NCBI RefSeq assembly: GCF_029784135.1
Contig: NC_073746.1
Span: forward strand, 143,534,556-143,598,555
Reading direction: 5' to 3'
Source of the DNA: Toxorhynchites rutilus septentrionalis
Lineage: Eukaryota > Arthropoda > Insecta > Diptera > Culicidae
Length of the DNA: 64,000 bases
The notes under the pieces are model-generated. The model was not told the DNA's origin. It did no database searches and saw only the letters and a list, made by a program, of their open reading frames with translations. The position numbers and the translations under genes are program-made. Shown piece after piece: positions 33,340 through 44,376 of this stretch. Each line of letters starts with the position of its first letter. Position 1 is the stretch's first letter.

Positions 33340-34960
33340 GTTCAGGATCAAATCAAGGAAATCAGTTTTTTGTTGGGAAAGCAAAATAAAAAAACCTTAT
33401 CCATAGGGTTTGTAGACAACTCTTTGGACTTATGAGGACAACATGATTTTGCTAAGTTTACTAAGAATCTAAGGTGTGTGTGACATTATTAGAGCTATTT
33501 AATCTTTTTACTCGTTTTTCGCAGCTACAACTGATCGCTGAGAAATATATTATTATTTATTTCTATATTTATTCATTTGACTATTATCGTTCTCATGAAA
33601 ATGTGATGGGTCACACATGTGTTGTTGTGGTCAAAACCGCAGGGCTGATAATGATGTCCCTGTCGCAAAGTGAGGTAGTCATTATACCAACATGACCGAC
33701 AGCGCAAGAACAGAAAAAGAGTAAGAAGAAAGACAAAGAAAAAGAGTTCCCTTGGAAAAACGTAACACGCGAAAATAGTCTGAGTTTGAAGTGAAAAATA
33801 GTTAGAAAACCAATCTAGGAGAATTATAAAAAATACTAAATTGAATTTAGTATAATTTAATTTGTTTATCTGTGAATATGCGATTGATATAATTTTTTCC
33901 CAAACAAAATTGAGCTCAACCATGAATTTTCACACAGAAAAATTTGAAATCGTATTGGCAGAAACGAATCATATCTGCAAAAGGGGTTAAGAAACTAAAT
34001 TTGTGATTTGTGATGGATTGAGAAACTAAATTTGTAATTTTTTATAAAAATAACCCAAATGTGAACTTTGAAAAGAAAAAATATATGTTTTTTGCTTTGA
34101 TCGCGCTAAAAACTAGCTGATTTGCATCGAATTAGCGGAAGAAATTCGAACAGGTGTGTTAGAAGATTATCGCAAACTCGATGAAGTGATCATACTGCTG
34201 TGAAACCAATTTATGGGGCGATCACAGCCACTGGTATTGTGCAATTCAAATACTGGATCAAGTGCTCGATCCTTCCTACCAGATGTTTTTTGATTTTATA
34301 CCTCTGTGTTATCTGTACTTCTGATGCGTTGCACCGCATGAAGTAGATCTAGCGCAGTATATTTGCAAACCAAAGGACCAGCTCTGAGTAACGTTGTGAT
34401 CAGACTCAATGCACAGGTAATACTTCTCGCTGTTGAAAGGAACAGTGAAGTTGAAATGGCCATTAAATTTTTTTTATTAAATCCATTGATTAAAAATTTG
34501 CTACTGAAAGGAGAACTCCTAAGATACTTCTAGATAGATAGATAAGATAAAATGAACAAACCAGGCGAAAGACCTTCCGGATTCGGTCCAACGATAGAAG
34601 AGGGAGTGTTGGAGTACATTGGTCATTTTAATTGGGAATTACAAGAACGTCCAAAACAATCTAAAGAAGAAGCCGAAATTTTTGAAGCAATTCAAGCTCG
34701 ACACATGTTATGAGTACCAGACAGCGAACTTGAAAAATCGATTTGATGAACTGACAACTACGAAGTTTCGGAAAAGGAGTTTTTGCTAGAGATTCCAGGA
34801 CTCCTTAGTCATTTGAAGGCAGCTGGAATTAATTCTAATGAAGTCATTGATGAGATTGCATTGTATGTGTTACAGTTCATCACGAAGTGGGACTTCCAAG
34901 AATCTGTTTCTAAACGTGTACGGTCTGCGGTTGCGGTCTTATGGATCGAGCGGTAGGGTC
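33340..34960. other. mostly non-coding; broken open frame at 34552-34930
   Basis: ATG at 34552 starts MNKPGERPSGFGPTIEEG and runs 53 codons (acidic, KQSKEEAEIFEAIQARHM) to a stop. Past it, SEKEFLLEIPGLLSHLKA and NSNEVIDEIALYVLQFIT read in a shifted frame up to ~34920. Composition is that of a real protein, probably from a mobile element, but I do not recognise it. The rest of the stretch shows nothing. Confidence 0.4.
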
Positions 34961-34969
34961 TCCGGAAAT

Positions 34970-35030
34970 GTCCACGCTTGTCCACGGTGAAGGGGGAGGG
35001 GGTTTAGATAATGTCCACGTGGACACGTTA
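34970..35030 (-). repeat. end fragment of the GTCCACGTGGAC-box element family
   Basis: Read in reverse it gives the GTCCACGTGGACATTATCT box, a C-rich spacer and CCGTGGACAAGCGTGGACAT, as in the right end of the element at 30302-33291. The terminal box is missing. With the end at 38396-38511 it may bound a second, larger and damaged copy. Confidence 0.7.
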
Positions 35031-35199
35031 AATATTTTTTAAAGCAAAAAAAATCATGTTTGTAGTCAAAAATGAATGAGATCTGCTTTGTATTCACAAG
35101 CTTTTTAAACTTTACGCCCACCTTGAATACTCTGTATTCATCATAAAATAGACTGAGTGGTCTGAAAGTGCTGTCCGGTCAAATATTCACATCTTTTCA

Positions 35200-35458
35200 T
35201 ATCTAGATCAACATGTCTAAAGGGTCTATCTTCTTTGATCGATTCTCTTCATCTACAATCTCTTTCATTAATAACTCAACAGTAATAGGATTGCCTGATG
35301 TGTTCGACGACAAGGAGTGTGAAAGGGGACCTCGTTTATCAAACTACATGGTAAAACTGGAGCAAAATCTGTCTGAAAGGCCGTGGTTATCGAAAGAGAA
35401 AGACGGTTAAAAGAATCGATCAAAGAAGATAGACCCTTTTGACATGTTGACCTAGATA
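35200..35458. mobile_element. 255-bp MITE with long inverted repeats, TA target duplication
   Basis: Element 35202-35456. About 46 bp at each end are inverted with few mismatches (TCTAGATCAACATGTCTAAA / TCTAGGTCAACATGTCAAAA outermost, then GGGTCTATCTTC, TTTGATCGATTCT). TA stands on both sides. Sized and flanked like a Tc1/mariner-type MITE. Confidence 0.8.
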
Positions 35459-36587
35459 TAACTGAAACGCATATGAAAGAAACGCACTGGAATCGATCCG
35501 TTTATTCCAATCGGTAATAGAGTATCTTGAATTCCGTCAGGATAAAACCACCCAAAGATAATTGATGGAATTTTCGTAGTATTGAAAATCCCGACTTAAG
35601 TGCGGGTTTTGATTCAGCTTCCGCTCTTGATGACAAAACTGCTTCCTTTCTATTTTTCAACCACTCCCAAGGTTTTACCAAAAATTGAAACGAACAAGAA
35701 AATCTTCCATGGGTGCACAGGTCGTATCTCTAAAGATCTGTTTCTTGCAACGATGGTTTTCTTTAATGTTATTCGGTAATTTTTGTATTACGCTTCTATT
35801 GGGTTGTCTGGAAAGTCCATGCTGCTACTGATGACAACCAAAGAACTCGACACCTGAATTAATAGATTCGCTACAGATGTCTGAAATCACCGTTCAGGTG
35901 CACCTGGTGAAGCATGTGTACGAAAAACGCTATAATGTATGGACTACGTTTCAACCCATATTTCGGAACCCAAACATGTTTGACATATCGCAATTCGAAG
36001 GAAATCAACTTTTGCATTCTGCAATCCATGGTTGAAACATTGGCACGGCCCTATAGCATTTGACCTAATCAGATTAAAGAATGCAACATTGTGTTAATAT
36101 ATAGGAATAAGGGTTTATTTTACCGGTAATCAGCGATTCGTTCCATAAACGCAACGAAAATATATATATTTGTGGCGAATTGTGAAGGGCAAATCATTCA
36201 CAATAATGTTGAGTTGAAAAAATCTGTGAGCAAGTGAAAAGAAGTAATAGTATTGGCGCGGTGAGAAAAGTGGCATAGGAAAAATCTGTATTATGAGCTT
36301 CTACCAAACAACTAGCCTCGATGAATTCCAACAAGTACTTCTCGCAGCTGAACGTATTAAAATCCAGAACGCTTCCAGGGTGCTTTTAAGACCCCACTCG
36401 CCTTACTCACCAGATATTTTATCTTCAGATTATCAACTGTTAAGATTCCTGTAAGAACTTCAACTCACTGTATAGCATAAAAAGCACTTTGTCCAGTTTT
36501 TTTACGAGAAAACAAAGAAGTTTTGAGAGAATGGAATTCTAAAGTTGCGTGAAAGATGCTAAATATTATGGAACAAAACGGTGCACC
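35459..36587. other. non-coding, mariner-like debris
   Basis: No intact frame. Segments such as CTTTTAAGACCCCACTCGCC TTACTCACCAGAT (36380-36412) recall the PHSPYSPD motif of mariner transposases, so a strongly decayed copy may lie at about 35810-36570 (also TTGGGTTGTCTGGAAAGTCCAT at 35798). I could not define ends. Confidence 0.4.
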
Positions 36588-37856
36588 TAAAGAGTGTGTC
36601 ACATCAAATTGCATCACGGAAAAAACGCTGTAGAAATTCGCCCAGTAGACCGATCCTTTTGAAAATTTTAGACAGTAAAATAAAAACTATTAAACAACTT
36701 TTGGCATTTTCTTTTTATTCATACTTCGAGCCCAAGCCCGTATGCTCGCACCTTCCTCTTTACCCTGTCCATAAGGTTCTGTACAACGTCAGTTTGTAGT
36801 TTTTTTTGAACAGAAATCCATTTTCTCTTGAAGTCCGCATCCGATTTGACAACTTTTGGGTTCTTCCGGAGGGCCTGCTTCATAATCACCCAATATTTCT
36901 CTATTGGGCGAAGCTCCGGCGCGTTGGGCGGGTTCATTTCCTTTGGCACGAAGGTGACCTCGTTGGCTTCGTACCACTCCAACACGTCCTTTGAATAGTG
37001 GCACGAAGCGAGATCCGGCCAGAAGATGGTCGGGCCCTCGTGCTGCTTCAATAGTGGTAGTAAGCGCTTTTGTAGGCACTCCTTAAGGTAAACCTGCACG
37101 TTTACCGTGCCGGTCATCACGAAGGGGGCGCTCCGCTTTCCGCAAGAGCAGATCGCTTGCCATACCATGTACTTTTTGGCAAACTTGGATAGTTTCTGCT
37201 TGCGAATCTCCTCCGGAACGCTGAATTTATCCTCTGCGGAGAAGAACAACAGTCCCGGCAGCTGACGAAAGTCCGCTTTGACGTAGGTCAGCATTTCGGT
37301 GTACAGCTTCCGGGCTCGCGTCTTCCCCACCATGTTTTGCCTTTCGTCGAGGTTAGGAGCCTTCTGAACCTTGTATGTACGCAGGCCCTCCCGCTGCTTG
37401 GTCCGCTGGACGAATAAACTTGACAAATTCAGCTTATTGGCGCCATCCCTGACCGTAAATCTCGGATCACGTCTAAACTGCTTAACTACGCGCTCGTGAT
37501 CTTTTTCACTGACGGAGCATCCATTTTTGCCGTTCTTCACCTTCCGGTCGATGGTTAGGTTCTCGAAGTATCGTTTTAGTACTCTGCTGACCGTGGATTG
37601 GACGATTCCCAACATCTTACCGATGTCCCGATGTGACAACTCCGGATTCTCCAAATGAGTGCGCAGGATTAATTCACGACGCTCTTTTTCGTTCGACGAC
37701 ATTTTTCCAAATTTACGAAAAATTTACAGTGAAGCATGGCCAACGTGATCTATACACTCTTATCTGATTATAAGCGAAAGCTGAAGATATAATTCCTAAA
37801 TATTAAATTTCTACAGCGTTTTTTCCGTGATGCAATTTGATGTGACACACCCTTTA
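36588..37856 (-). mobile_element. ITmD37E-type Tc1/mariner transposon, 1265 bp, complete ends
   Basis: Element 36590-37854 with ~48-bp inverted repeats: AAGAGTGTGTCACATCAAAT on one side, AAGGGTGTGTCACATCAAAT on the other, both continuing TGCATCACGGAAAAAACG. TA flanks both ends (36588-36589, 37855-37856). It is inserted between the end pieces of the GTCCACGTGGAC-box family. GC content is visibly higher than its surroundings, which fits a recent arrival. Confidence 0.92.
36719..37702 (-). CDS. ITmD37E-type transposase, open frame but first catalytic Asp deleted
   Basis: A 327-residue open frame without stops. N-terminal paired HTH region (residues ~1-110, HRDIGKMLGIVQSTVSRVL), then the catalytic domain. 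The second Asp is in FWPDLASCHYSKDVL and the Glu in NAPELRPIEKYW, with 37 residues between, the DD37E hallmark of a family described from mosquitoes. In that family a block ending MDDETYVKADF carries the first Asp. Here the sequence runs TEM-LTYVKADFRQLPG: about ten residues including the Asp are missing, in frame. The protein could still bind the ends but should not cut. ATG at 37702 is the natural start. Confidence 0.88.
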   Translation of the reverse strand: MSSNEKERRELILRTHLENPELSHRDIGKMLGIVQSTVSRVLKRYFENLTIDRKVKNGKNGCSVSEKDHERVVKQFRRDPRFTVRDGANKLNLSSLFVQRTKQREGLRTYKVQKAPNLDERQNMVGKTRARKLYTEMLTYVKADFRQLPGLLFFSAEDKFSVPEEIRKQKLSKFAKKYMVWQAICSCGKRSAPFVMTGTVNVQVYLKECLQKRLLPLLKQHEGPTIFWPDLASCHYSKDVLEWYEANEVTFVPKEMNPPNAPELRPIEKYWVIMKQALRKNPKVVKSDADFKRKWISVQKKLQTDVVQNLMDRVKRKVRAYGLGLEV

Positions 37857-38395
37857 TAATCGAATAAATGTATATCTTGAAAAATTATGCTTTTGATCTC
37901 TTTCTTAGAATCGATACGTATTTTTCCGGACAATATTTAGCATGATAGCATGAAGAATTAAGGGTTATAGGTCAACGAATTCATCGATCGCTATAATACT
38001 GCAGGTTTTTTGTTTTGACTAAGTACATTATAGTTACCAGGCGCTACCGAACTACCGCGATGATATCAACATGTTCAATAACTGTTTTCAAACAAGGTGC
38101 TTCATTTCATTGCCTGATTTTTTGAATGCTCAAAAAGCCTTAATAAGAATAATTGAGAGTAGTTTCACAAGTGATATTTGATATGGATATGGAGATAACG
38201 TAAAAGGAATTTGGAAGAAAATAATTAGCTTCCTGGACAATGTTAAAAAAAAATCGAAGAATTTAAAGCAAATCGACTTAATAAGACTGTCATTTTTATC
38301 AATAAAAACATGGAAAAGAAAATACGAACAATCTTGAAATGAAATTCAATGCGAAAAAAATAGAATTTTTCTGATTTTTTCCAAAAGTTGGAGGA
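37857..38395. other. non-coding, nothing recognised
   Basis: AT-rich sequence between the Tc1-type element and the box-element end. Confidence 0.4.
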
Positions 38396-38514
38396 ATGTC
38401 CACGTGGACAACACGGGGAGGGTTAAAACAAATGTCCACGCTTGTCCACGGAGGGGGAGGAGGGTGCCAAAAATCATGCTTTTCCTGTCCACGTGGTATG
38501 TGGCCAGCCCCTTA
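38396..38514 (+). repeat. end of a second GTCCACGTGGAC-box element
   Basis: GTCCACGTGGAC (38399-38410), ATGTCCACGCTTGTCCACGG and CCTGTCCACGTGGTATGTGG occur in the inward-to-outward order of the complete element's end, finishing at 38511 with CAGCCCC and then TTA, the same target triplet. One base of the terminal box differs (GGCCAG for GGACAG). Confidence 0.8.
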
Positions 38515-38679
38515 CCCATCCGTTCAATCTCGAAACTCGCTCAGCTTGGAGAGATTGGTTTGGCGGATTCATGAAGTGCCTAAAATGTCACATTCAACAA
38601 TCATTGTTATCGAGTATGCTGCATGTTGGGTAACGCCATTCTTTTGTACCATAAATTTTGCAATTACATTTTTTCTGGT

Positions 38680-39159
38680 CTAGTTTCTGCCAGGTGTCTG
38701 GCATCGATCCCAGAACTCTATTACTGATCAAAATATTATCCTGAATTTCTTTACATAAACATCAGTATTTTTTTTTCGCTGAAACACGCATTTTTTTCTG
38801 TGTTATAGTGACTTTCAACACTTTTTGGCTGGTTTGTCACTCGAACTTCCATTTTTGGAAGAATGTCTAAATGATCACCAGATCGCCTCAACACGCATAT
38901 TTTAACATTATTCATATCAAGTGACCAAATTACCCCACAGACTGTCCAAATGACCGCACATAAAATTCTAATGTCCAATCACTTTTGTGTTATTATATAC
39001 TTTGTAGTTTGAAGCTTGTTATATTGAATAAACATTATTGATTGAGAGAAAACAAGTATAGTTCAGTGTACAGCGTAACTGTTTTGATTTAAATCGTATT
39101 GGTTTGAAAAAATATTAGGTAAATTGCTTAGGGGGCCCAAATTACCCCCACTTACCCTA
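38680..39159 (+). mobile_element. right-end fragment of the pogo-like family
   Basis: Matches the right half of the deletion copy at 62053-63034: CTTTACATAAACATCAGTA, ACCAAATTACCCCACAGACTG, TTGAGAGAAAACAAGTATAG, CAGTGTACA and ATATTAGG, and ends CAAATTACCCCCACTTACCC at 39157 followed by TA. The left half is absent. A ~130-bp segment at 38790-38925 is not in the other copy. Confidence 0.8.
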
Positions 39160-39265
39160 CATTGAAAAAATGTATTTTCTGTCGATTTATTAAATTAATG
39201 AATACTACTGCTACTTGAATGCTACTTTCCAAGGAACACGACGGTGTTTTCTCCCATAAGGAATG

Positions 39266-39696
39266 TACAGTAAACGTTCACTAACTGGTCCTGGTTTAAC
39301 TGGTCTGCTTTTTAACTGGGCGAACGTTAACTGGTCCTTGAATCAGTTAAAAAACAGAATTTCGTAAACAATCGACGCAATGGAAGATTTGCTGTGAGGG
39401 GCATTCGAATGTAATTTGAAATGTTATGAAAATTGACAATATTTTCGCATGACAAAAACATTGATTAAATTACGGAAACATAATTTTCTCAAATTATATT
39501 TCATACCTCCTGTCGCACTCAATGCGGAACTTCCATTGGAATCCTTTCGTTTATCCAATTTCATGATCAACGCGTATCAAACAGTGCACTGAAGTTCCCC
39601 TCGTTTTGATTTGAAGTTTTACAAGCCGGACCAGTTAAAAAGCAAATGTCGATAACTGGTCTTCTCTTTTCGCCCAGTTAGCGAATGTTTACTGTA
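39266..39696. mobile_element. 427-bp pogo/Tc1-type MITE
   Basis: Element 39268-39694 begins CAGTAAACGTTCACTAACTGG and ends with the inverse of CAGTAAACATTCGCTAACTGG, with TA on both sides. The ends hold several inverted AACTGG/CCAGTT motifs (for example AACTGGTCC at 39284 and GGACCAGTT at 39630). No coding capacity. Confidence 0.85.
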
Positions 39697-41860
39697 TATT
39701 TAAAGAGCAGTGATGAAGTTCATACTTTACGGAATCACCAAACGGATACAATTATGTTTTTCGATTCACTAGGTTTCGAATACAACATTCCACAATCTCC
39801 TGGTAAAAGAACGAAAAAATCATATTTCTGGATATAATTATTCATTGTTCTAATTAATTCGATCGCAAACAATGTGAATGATATAAAACGTTGGTTCGCA
39901 CGCGGGTACTAAAAATGCGTACTAATGAGAAACATCAAGATCAGTCATCGCTCGGGAAAACTTAAACAATCATCAAGAAATCAATCTGGTCGAATCAATA
40001 TTATTATTTCATCTCTTCGCGGTGTACTTGAGACACTCTCCGCGGCCGCTGATATATAATTTTATAAATTCCACATCATTCAAATTATTGCAAATGAGGG
40101 AAGCGTTCCTTGCAATTTTGAAAAATTCCGATTTCAGCGAAAGGTGGTTTCGCTGTTGCTTCTAATACTGTACCCCGGGGGAGCGTCTTGGGAAGTGTCG
40201 ATTCTGCCATCTCGAAAATACTAACGACTTCCAACAGACTGTCAGAAAAGTGTCCTCCTATATTATTCATCGTCCTGTCCCGAGGCCCGAGCGGAGCCAG
40301 CCAGACATCATATGATGAATTTGTTGGCAGTTTTCATTGGCATCATCTGGGCGTGTTGCGGCGATGCACCGATTCACGCCTCGCGAGCAAAGGGTGATCT
40401 CCACGGGTGATGGTCTTCGATAAGTGAGGCTGGCCTCCGCCACTCGTTGCCATGTTAATCGTTTATTGCGGTAAACGATTCACTGATTAATTGCTGCCGG
40501 TATCTCGTTTGTTGAATTCGGCGGAATTTTCACCGACTGCGCTACTTATACTCGTAATTTGTATTTTTTTCGGTGATATTGTTTCTAGGGTAACCAACTT
40601 GACTGATATCTTATATAACTGTTTAATATGTTTAAGATTCAATTCTGTAAAACTATTGTTATTGATTTTGATTTGTGACAAAATGAAAATTCAATTCCGG
40701 CTTCATTCTAGTAACTCTAACCTTCTCAGACGCAATTGTCACGCTTAGAAGCAACGACAACGACGAGGGAGCGTTCGGAGTGAAGCTAAAGCGTCTCGAG
40801 GCTGCACGTTGATCGTCGGGTGGATGCAGGGCTCTGGATTGCTTCTGAACTTTTATCAGAACCTGCCACACTAGCATGTAATTATTTCTACATGTGTTGG
40901 CATCCTGCACGAAGTACTCAAAATTCATAACATAATCGTCCCCTATTTTGTCTTTCCACCGTGGGCAAAACGTGTGAGCGAAACGATTTATTTGAAAATT
41001 CATTTTTCAAAATCACATATTATACATAATTAGCTGCTGTAATGTACGTTATTTTGGCTGGGAAACGATTCTTCTCAATTCTCATCCTTTGTTTTGTTAT
41101 CCTGACCATCCTTCTAACGACATGTTCGCGGCAAACGAGTCAAGGGCCTGATGGGACAGAAAAGTGCTTCCGAAATAAGCGATGGGCTGCTCTGCATTCT
41201 CACTTTTGCGCCTTTTTATTTTAGCGACCAAATTGACTTTTGATTAATGAGCCCCGGGATGTGATACGACGTGGGCAATTTATTCATTTATCTTCTAACC
41301 AGAACGACGCCGGTCGAAGTCAAAATTATACCTACGATCTCATTTTCAGAAGATAACGTCTGCATAATGCCCGATTTAGGAAGAACATTTGTAGAGTAAC
41401 GAACAACGCGGAACAGAAACAAGCGCAGATATACGAATCATTCACTTGTTACACCCTCGCCACAATTGTACCATTCGATCCAATCTCGGTTGGTGACGTT
41501 TTGTCGCCGATGATAATGAGTTGCCTAATAACTACACATTGGGCCCTCCTTTTTCCGTCGAATGCAAAAGCGTCTCGGATGCGAATTATTATACAACTGA
41601 GAAGCACCTTGATAGTAACTGTGATGCACCACGAAGAATCAATTTATAGTTCGATAATGAAGGAAGCATAGGGCGTGTATTGTTAGAGCCACAGAGGATA
41701 TGAGATTGAAAGTATTAACTATGAATCCACTGCAACGCTATTATGGATTTTTATTCGATGGAGGATTGTACACATTTTACTGAATGTAAAATACCGAGGT
41801 ATATTTTCATAACTTTTGCTCGACATGATGATTATCCAAGGAATTAGAAAATTGGAAATG
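39697..41860. other. non-coding, no gene recognised
   Basis: Short frames at 40085-40270 (minus; AESTLPKTLPRGTVLEATAK) and 41042-41224 (plus; hydrophobic ILILCFVILTILLTTC, like a membrane anchor) could be exons or relics, but nothing links them to a known gene or to splice-consistent neighbours. GC content is higher at 40140-40460. Confidence 0.35.
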
Positions 41861-42545
41861 AGAACCTGAAATAAAACTTTTGACGTAGGACTACGTCTAA
41901 CCGGAAGATATAGGGGGTGAAATGGAAATCTAGGCACTGAACAAGTAGGAAAAAATGCAAGATTTGGAACGCTTATAACTCGAGCATTTCTCAATAGATC
42001 GCAAAGGTTTTTGCATCAATTGATAGGAAATATATCTACGCATCTATCATAACGAATAACATTTCATTTTTCTTGAGATAAATAATTGAATAATTGTGAA
42101 ATATCAAGCATTGTTAAAATGCACTATGTGCCCATTTTTGATTGGTCCATTTTGTGCTCCTCAGATCGTACCGACCAAAACGGGCAACCAGAGCAGCAGC
42201 GAAATAGAATGAAGCACGATTGGAAAGGAAAAAGAAAAAAATGAACGAAACATTGGTCGCAGTCTCACACATGCGTAATTCTCGAGCCAGCCAGTCAGCT
42301 TAAAAATCCTCGCTCCGCTGCCGTAACGATCCATTCTTTGTGTGGACACCGACTGGACAACATCGTTGCTGGACGGGCTGGACGGCGAGGGATCGAGTGC
42401 CTTTCTCAATGCAAGAGGGCGGAGGTGGTAGCGCTGGAGTAGAATAGAGTAGAGTTTTCAAAGGGCCTTTCTCAAGGCTAGAGACGAATGAACTGCAAAA
42501 GTTTAAAGTCTCTATAACACAATACCTTCCTTCCGTAACGATCAT
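41861..42545. repeat. repeat-rich segment upstream of the first H2A pseudogene
   Basis: GACGTAGGACTACGTC at 41882-41897 begins a stretch related to 31632-31700 (CGCTTATA.CTCGA.CATTTCT, AATAGATCGCAA). From 42330 it holds GACACCGACTGGACAACA...GCGAGGGATCGAGTGCC, repeated at 50079-50140, and from 42478 the GAATGAACTGCAAAAGTTTA..ACCTTCCTTCC unit, whose tail end also forms the 35-bp insertion at 8032. Confidence 0.6.
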
Positions 42546-42611
42546 TCTCATTCAAACCGTACACCACATCGGTTCGCATCACAACACATCAACAAACCAA
42601 CCCAAGCAGCC

Positions 42612-42850
42612 ATGTCTGGACATGGTAAAGGAGGAAAAGTGAAGGGAAAGGCAAAATCCCGCTCGAACCGTGTTGATCTGGAGTTCCCCGCAAGGGTAGC
42701 TAGGCCGAGTGCGTTAGTACCAGTCCACCTAGCCGGCGTTATATAGTTTCGGCCGCCGAAGTGATCGGGTTAGCTGGCAAAACTGCTCGCGACGATAAGA
42801 AACCCCGCATTCGGAACAGAACACATTCGGTTCGGTGGACATCAAGACAA
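42612..42850 (+). pseudogene. histone H2A pseudogene 1
   Basis: Starts at a true ATG in a histone-like leader (ACACATCAACAAACCAACC): [19 protein letters not shown] is the H2A N-terminus with Arg3 changed to His. Then about 25 bases of the histone fold are lost (the part for VGRIHRLL), the frame shifts, and ARGGTAGCTAGGCCGAG and the following codons retain H2A nucleotide similarity up to about 42800, with stops (for example TATATAG near 42745). A histone-type 3' stem-loop follows at 43047. Confidence 0.8.
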
Positions 42851-43046
42851 CAGGCAGTTGCAGCGAGTGGCGAGTGGCAAACGCAATCACAAAACAGCAT
42901 CAGGTAGCAGAAGAAAAAAGTTTGTTCTTTATACAAACTGCTTTGGTGGTAAATCCAGAACAAGGCGGCATCGAGGGCGTTCGAAATGGTTTTTTTCAAA
43001 ACCACGAGTACTAAGTTTTCTAAATTGGAACCATTCCATAAAACAA

Positions 43047-43062
43047 GGCGCTTTTCAGGGCC
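43047..43062 (+). terminator. histone mRNA 3' stem-loop relic (H2A pseudogene 1)
   Basis: GGCGCTTTTCAGGGCC resembles the metazoan histone 3' stem-loop (six-base stem, TTTTCA-type loop region), with a mismatch in the stem. Position downstream of the H2A relic supports the call. Confidence 0.7.
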
Positions 43063-43453
43063 ATTAAACCTTCCAAAAAAGCGTTTAGGTAATACAGTTC
43101 AATGCTTTCTAAAACAATATCCAAAATAATAATAGAACACAAATTGATTTTTTCATAATTTGTTTGCCAGGATATGATGAGTATGTGAATTTGGCAGTTG
43201 TTCTGAGCTTATTGATTTTCACCAACTCTTAAATTGCTTCTAGATTGAAAGTACAGTAATTTACACTTATCTCGACATTTAGCTAATTGGACGGACCTGT
43301 AATGCGACATATTTAGTTGGACATTTTTGTAAACATAGAGTTTGGGGTCCAAATTATGACTCCTCATTGAAAGCCGACACTGTACCACTGTCATCGCAAA
43401 TGTTCAATTACAGGTTAAAATTACTTCCAATCCGATACTGAGTGGTGGTAATG

Positions 43454-43612
43454 CGACGTGCCACTGAATGTAATTTACTGTAAAATATGTCACAAGCTGG
43501 ATGGGAAGAAATTTTCCAACTGTGAAAGCTGTGGCGAGTGGCAAATGCAATCGCTAAACAGAAAGGTTTAGCCGAACAAGATGGGGATATCGAGTGATAA
43601 CAAAACAATAAA
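43454..43612 (+). repeat. ~155-bp direct repeat, copy 1
   Basis: The segment with GTCACAAGCTGGATGGGAAG, AACTGTGAAAGCTGTGGCG and CCGAACAAGATGGG recurs at 44199-44350. The two copies sit just after different relics of the histone cluster, so the duplication likely included histone sequence. Confidence 0.8.
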
Positions 43613-43637
43613 CTCTTTAGATTGAAGATAATTTTGT

Positions 43638-43653
43638 GATCCTGAAAAGGACC
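43638..43653 (-). terminator. histone-type 3' stem-loop, minus strand
   Basis: On the minus strand the sequence is GGTCCTTTTCAGGATC, a close match to the histone stem-loop. It implies a third histone relic transcribed leftwards, from about 43800 to 43654, but no histone protein sequence is recognisable there. Confidence 0.6.
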
Positions 43654-43813
43654 CTTTTTAGCCTGCATGTGAATCCAACGAGCGAACAAATCGTAATGAA
43701 TGTATTTTTTTGCCATCGCTCCCTTTTAACGCTCATTCGTTCGTCTCGTTGGACTCGCCCCTCTGGCTGAGTCTGCCGATTTGTCTCTATCCTGTGAGTG
43801 TGTACCGCTAGAG

Positions 43814-43820
43814 TATAAAA
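43814..43820 (+). promoter_or_regulatory. TATA box of H2A pseudogene 2
   Basis: GAGTATAAAACACGCGG, about 75 bp upstream of the second H2A relic, in a GC-richer stretch. It is where a replication-histone TATA box would lie. Confidence 0.5.
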
Positions 43821-43889
43821 CACGCGGACCCCAAAAAAATATCTTATTTTCTTTCAAACCGTAAACCCGTGTGGTTATACGGCATCGGC

Positions 43890-44160
43890 ATCGTGGACGT
43901 AACAAAGGAGGACAAGTTAAGGGAAAGGCAAAGTCTCACTCGAACCGTGCAGGTCTCCAGTTCCCTGTTGATCGCATTCACTGATTACTCCGCAAGGGTA
44001 ACTAGGCCGAACGGATTGGTGCCGGAGCACCAGTATACCTAACAGCGATTATAGAGTTTCGGCCGTCAGAGTGCTCGAGTTGGCTTGCAAAGCTGCTCAC
44101 GACAATCAGAAAACCCGTATCAAGAACAGAGCAGCTTCGGTTCGGCGCTCATCAAGGCAA
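43890..44160 (+). pseudogene. histone H2A pseudogene 2
   Basis: The start codon is gone, but GGACAAGTTAAGGGAAAGGC and the codons for [21 protein letters not shown] follow, then a TGA in place of the next codon, LLRKGN, another stop, AERIGAGAPVYLTAII and further H2A-like nucleotides (GTGCTCGAGTTGGCTTGCAAAGC for the VLELAGNA region). It keeps more of the gene than pseudogene 1 and has several stops and substitutions. A stem-loop lies at 44361. Confidence 0.85.
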
Positions 44161-44198
44161 CAATTAGTTTCAGTGAATGGCAAAGTGTTTCTCCGGCA

Positions 44199-44350
44199 TG
44201 TCGCATTAAATGTAATTTACTGAACAACATGTCACAAGCTGGATGGGAAGAAATTTTCCAACTGTGAAAGCTGTGGCGAGTGGCAAACGCAATAGCTAAA
44301 CAGGAAGGTTTAACCGAACAAGATGGGAATATCGAGTGATAACAAAAACA
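44199..44350 (+). repeat. ~155-bp direct repeat, copy 2
   Basis: Second copy of the segment at 43454-43612, about 95% alike over the core by eye, starting GTAATTTACTG and ending at ATCGAGTGATAACAAAA. Confidence 0.8.
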
Positions 44351-44360
44351 CAACACCAAA

Positions 44361-44376
44361 GGTTCTTCTCAGAACC
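44361..44376 (+). terminator. histone mRNA 3' stem-loop (H2A pseudogene 2)
   Basis: GGTTCTTCTCAGAACC has a perfect six-base stem (GGTTCT/AGAACC) and a four-base loop, as in histone mRNAs. Confidence 0.8.

Noticed and set aside
41042..41224. Short frame with a hydrophobic N-terminal segment as a membrane-anchored enzyme's first exon
   Set aside because: No downstream exon or conserved motif supports it; a hydrophobic stretch is common by chance in AT-rich DNA.
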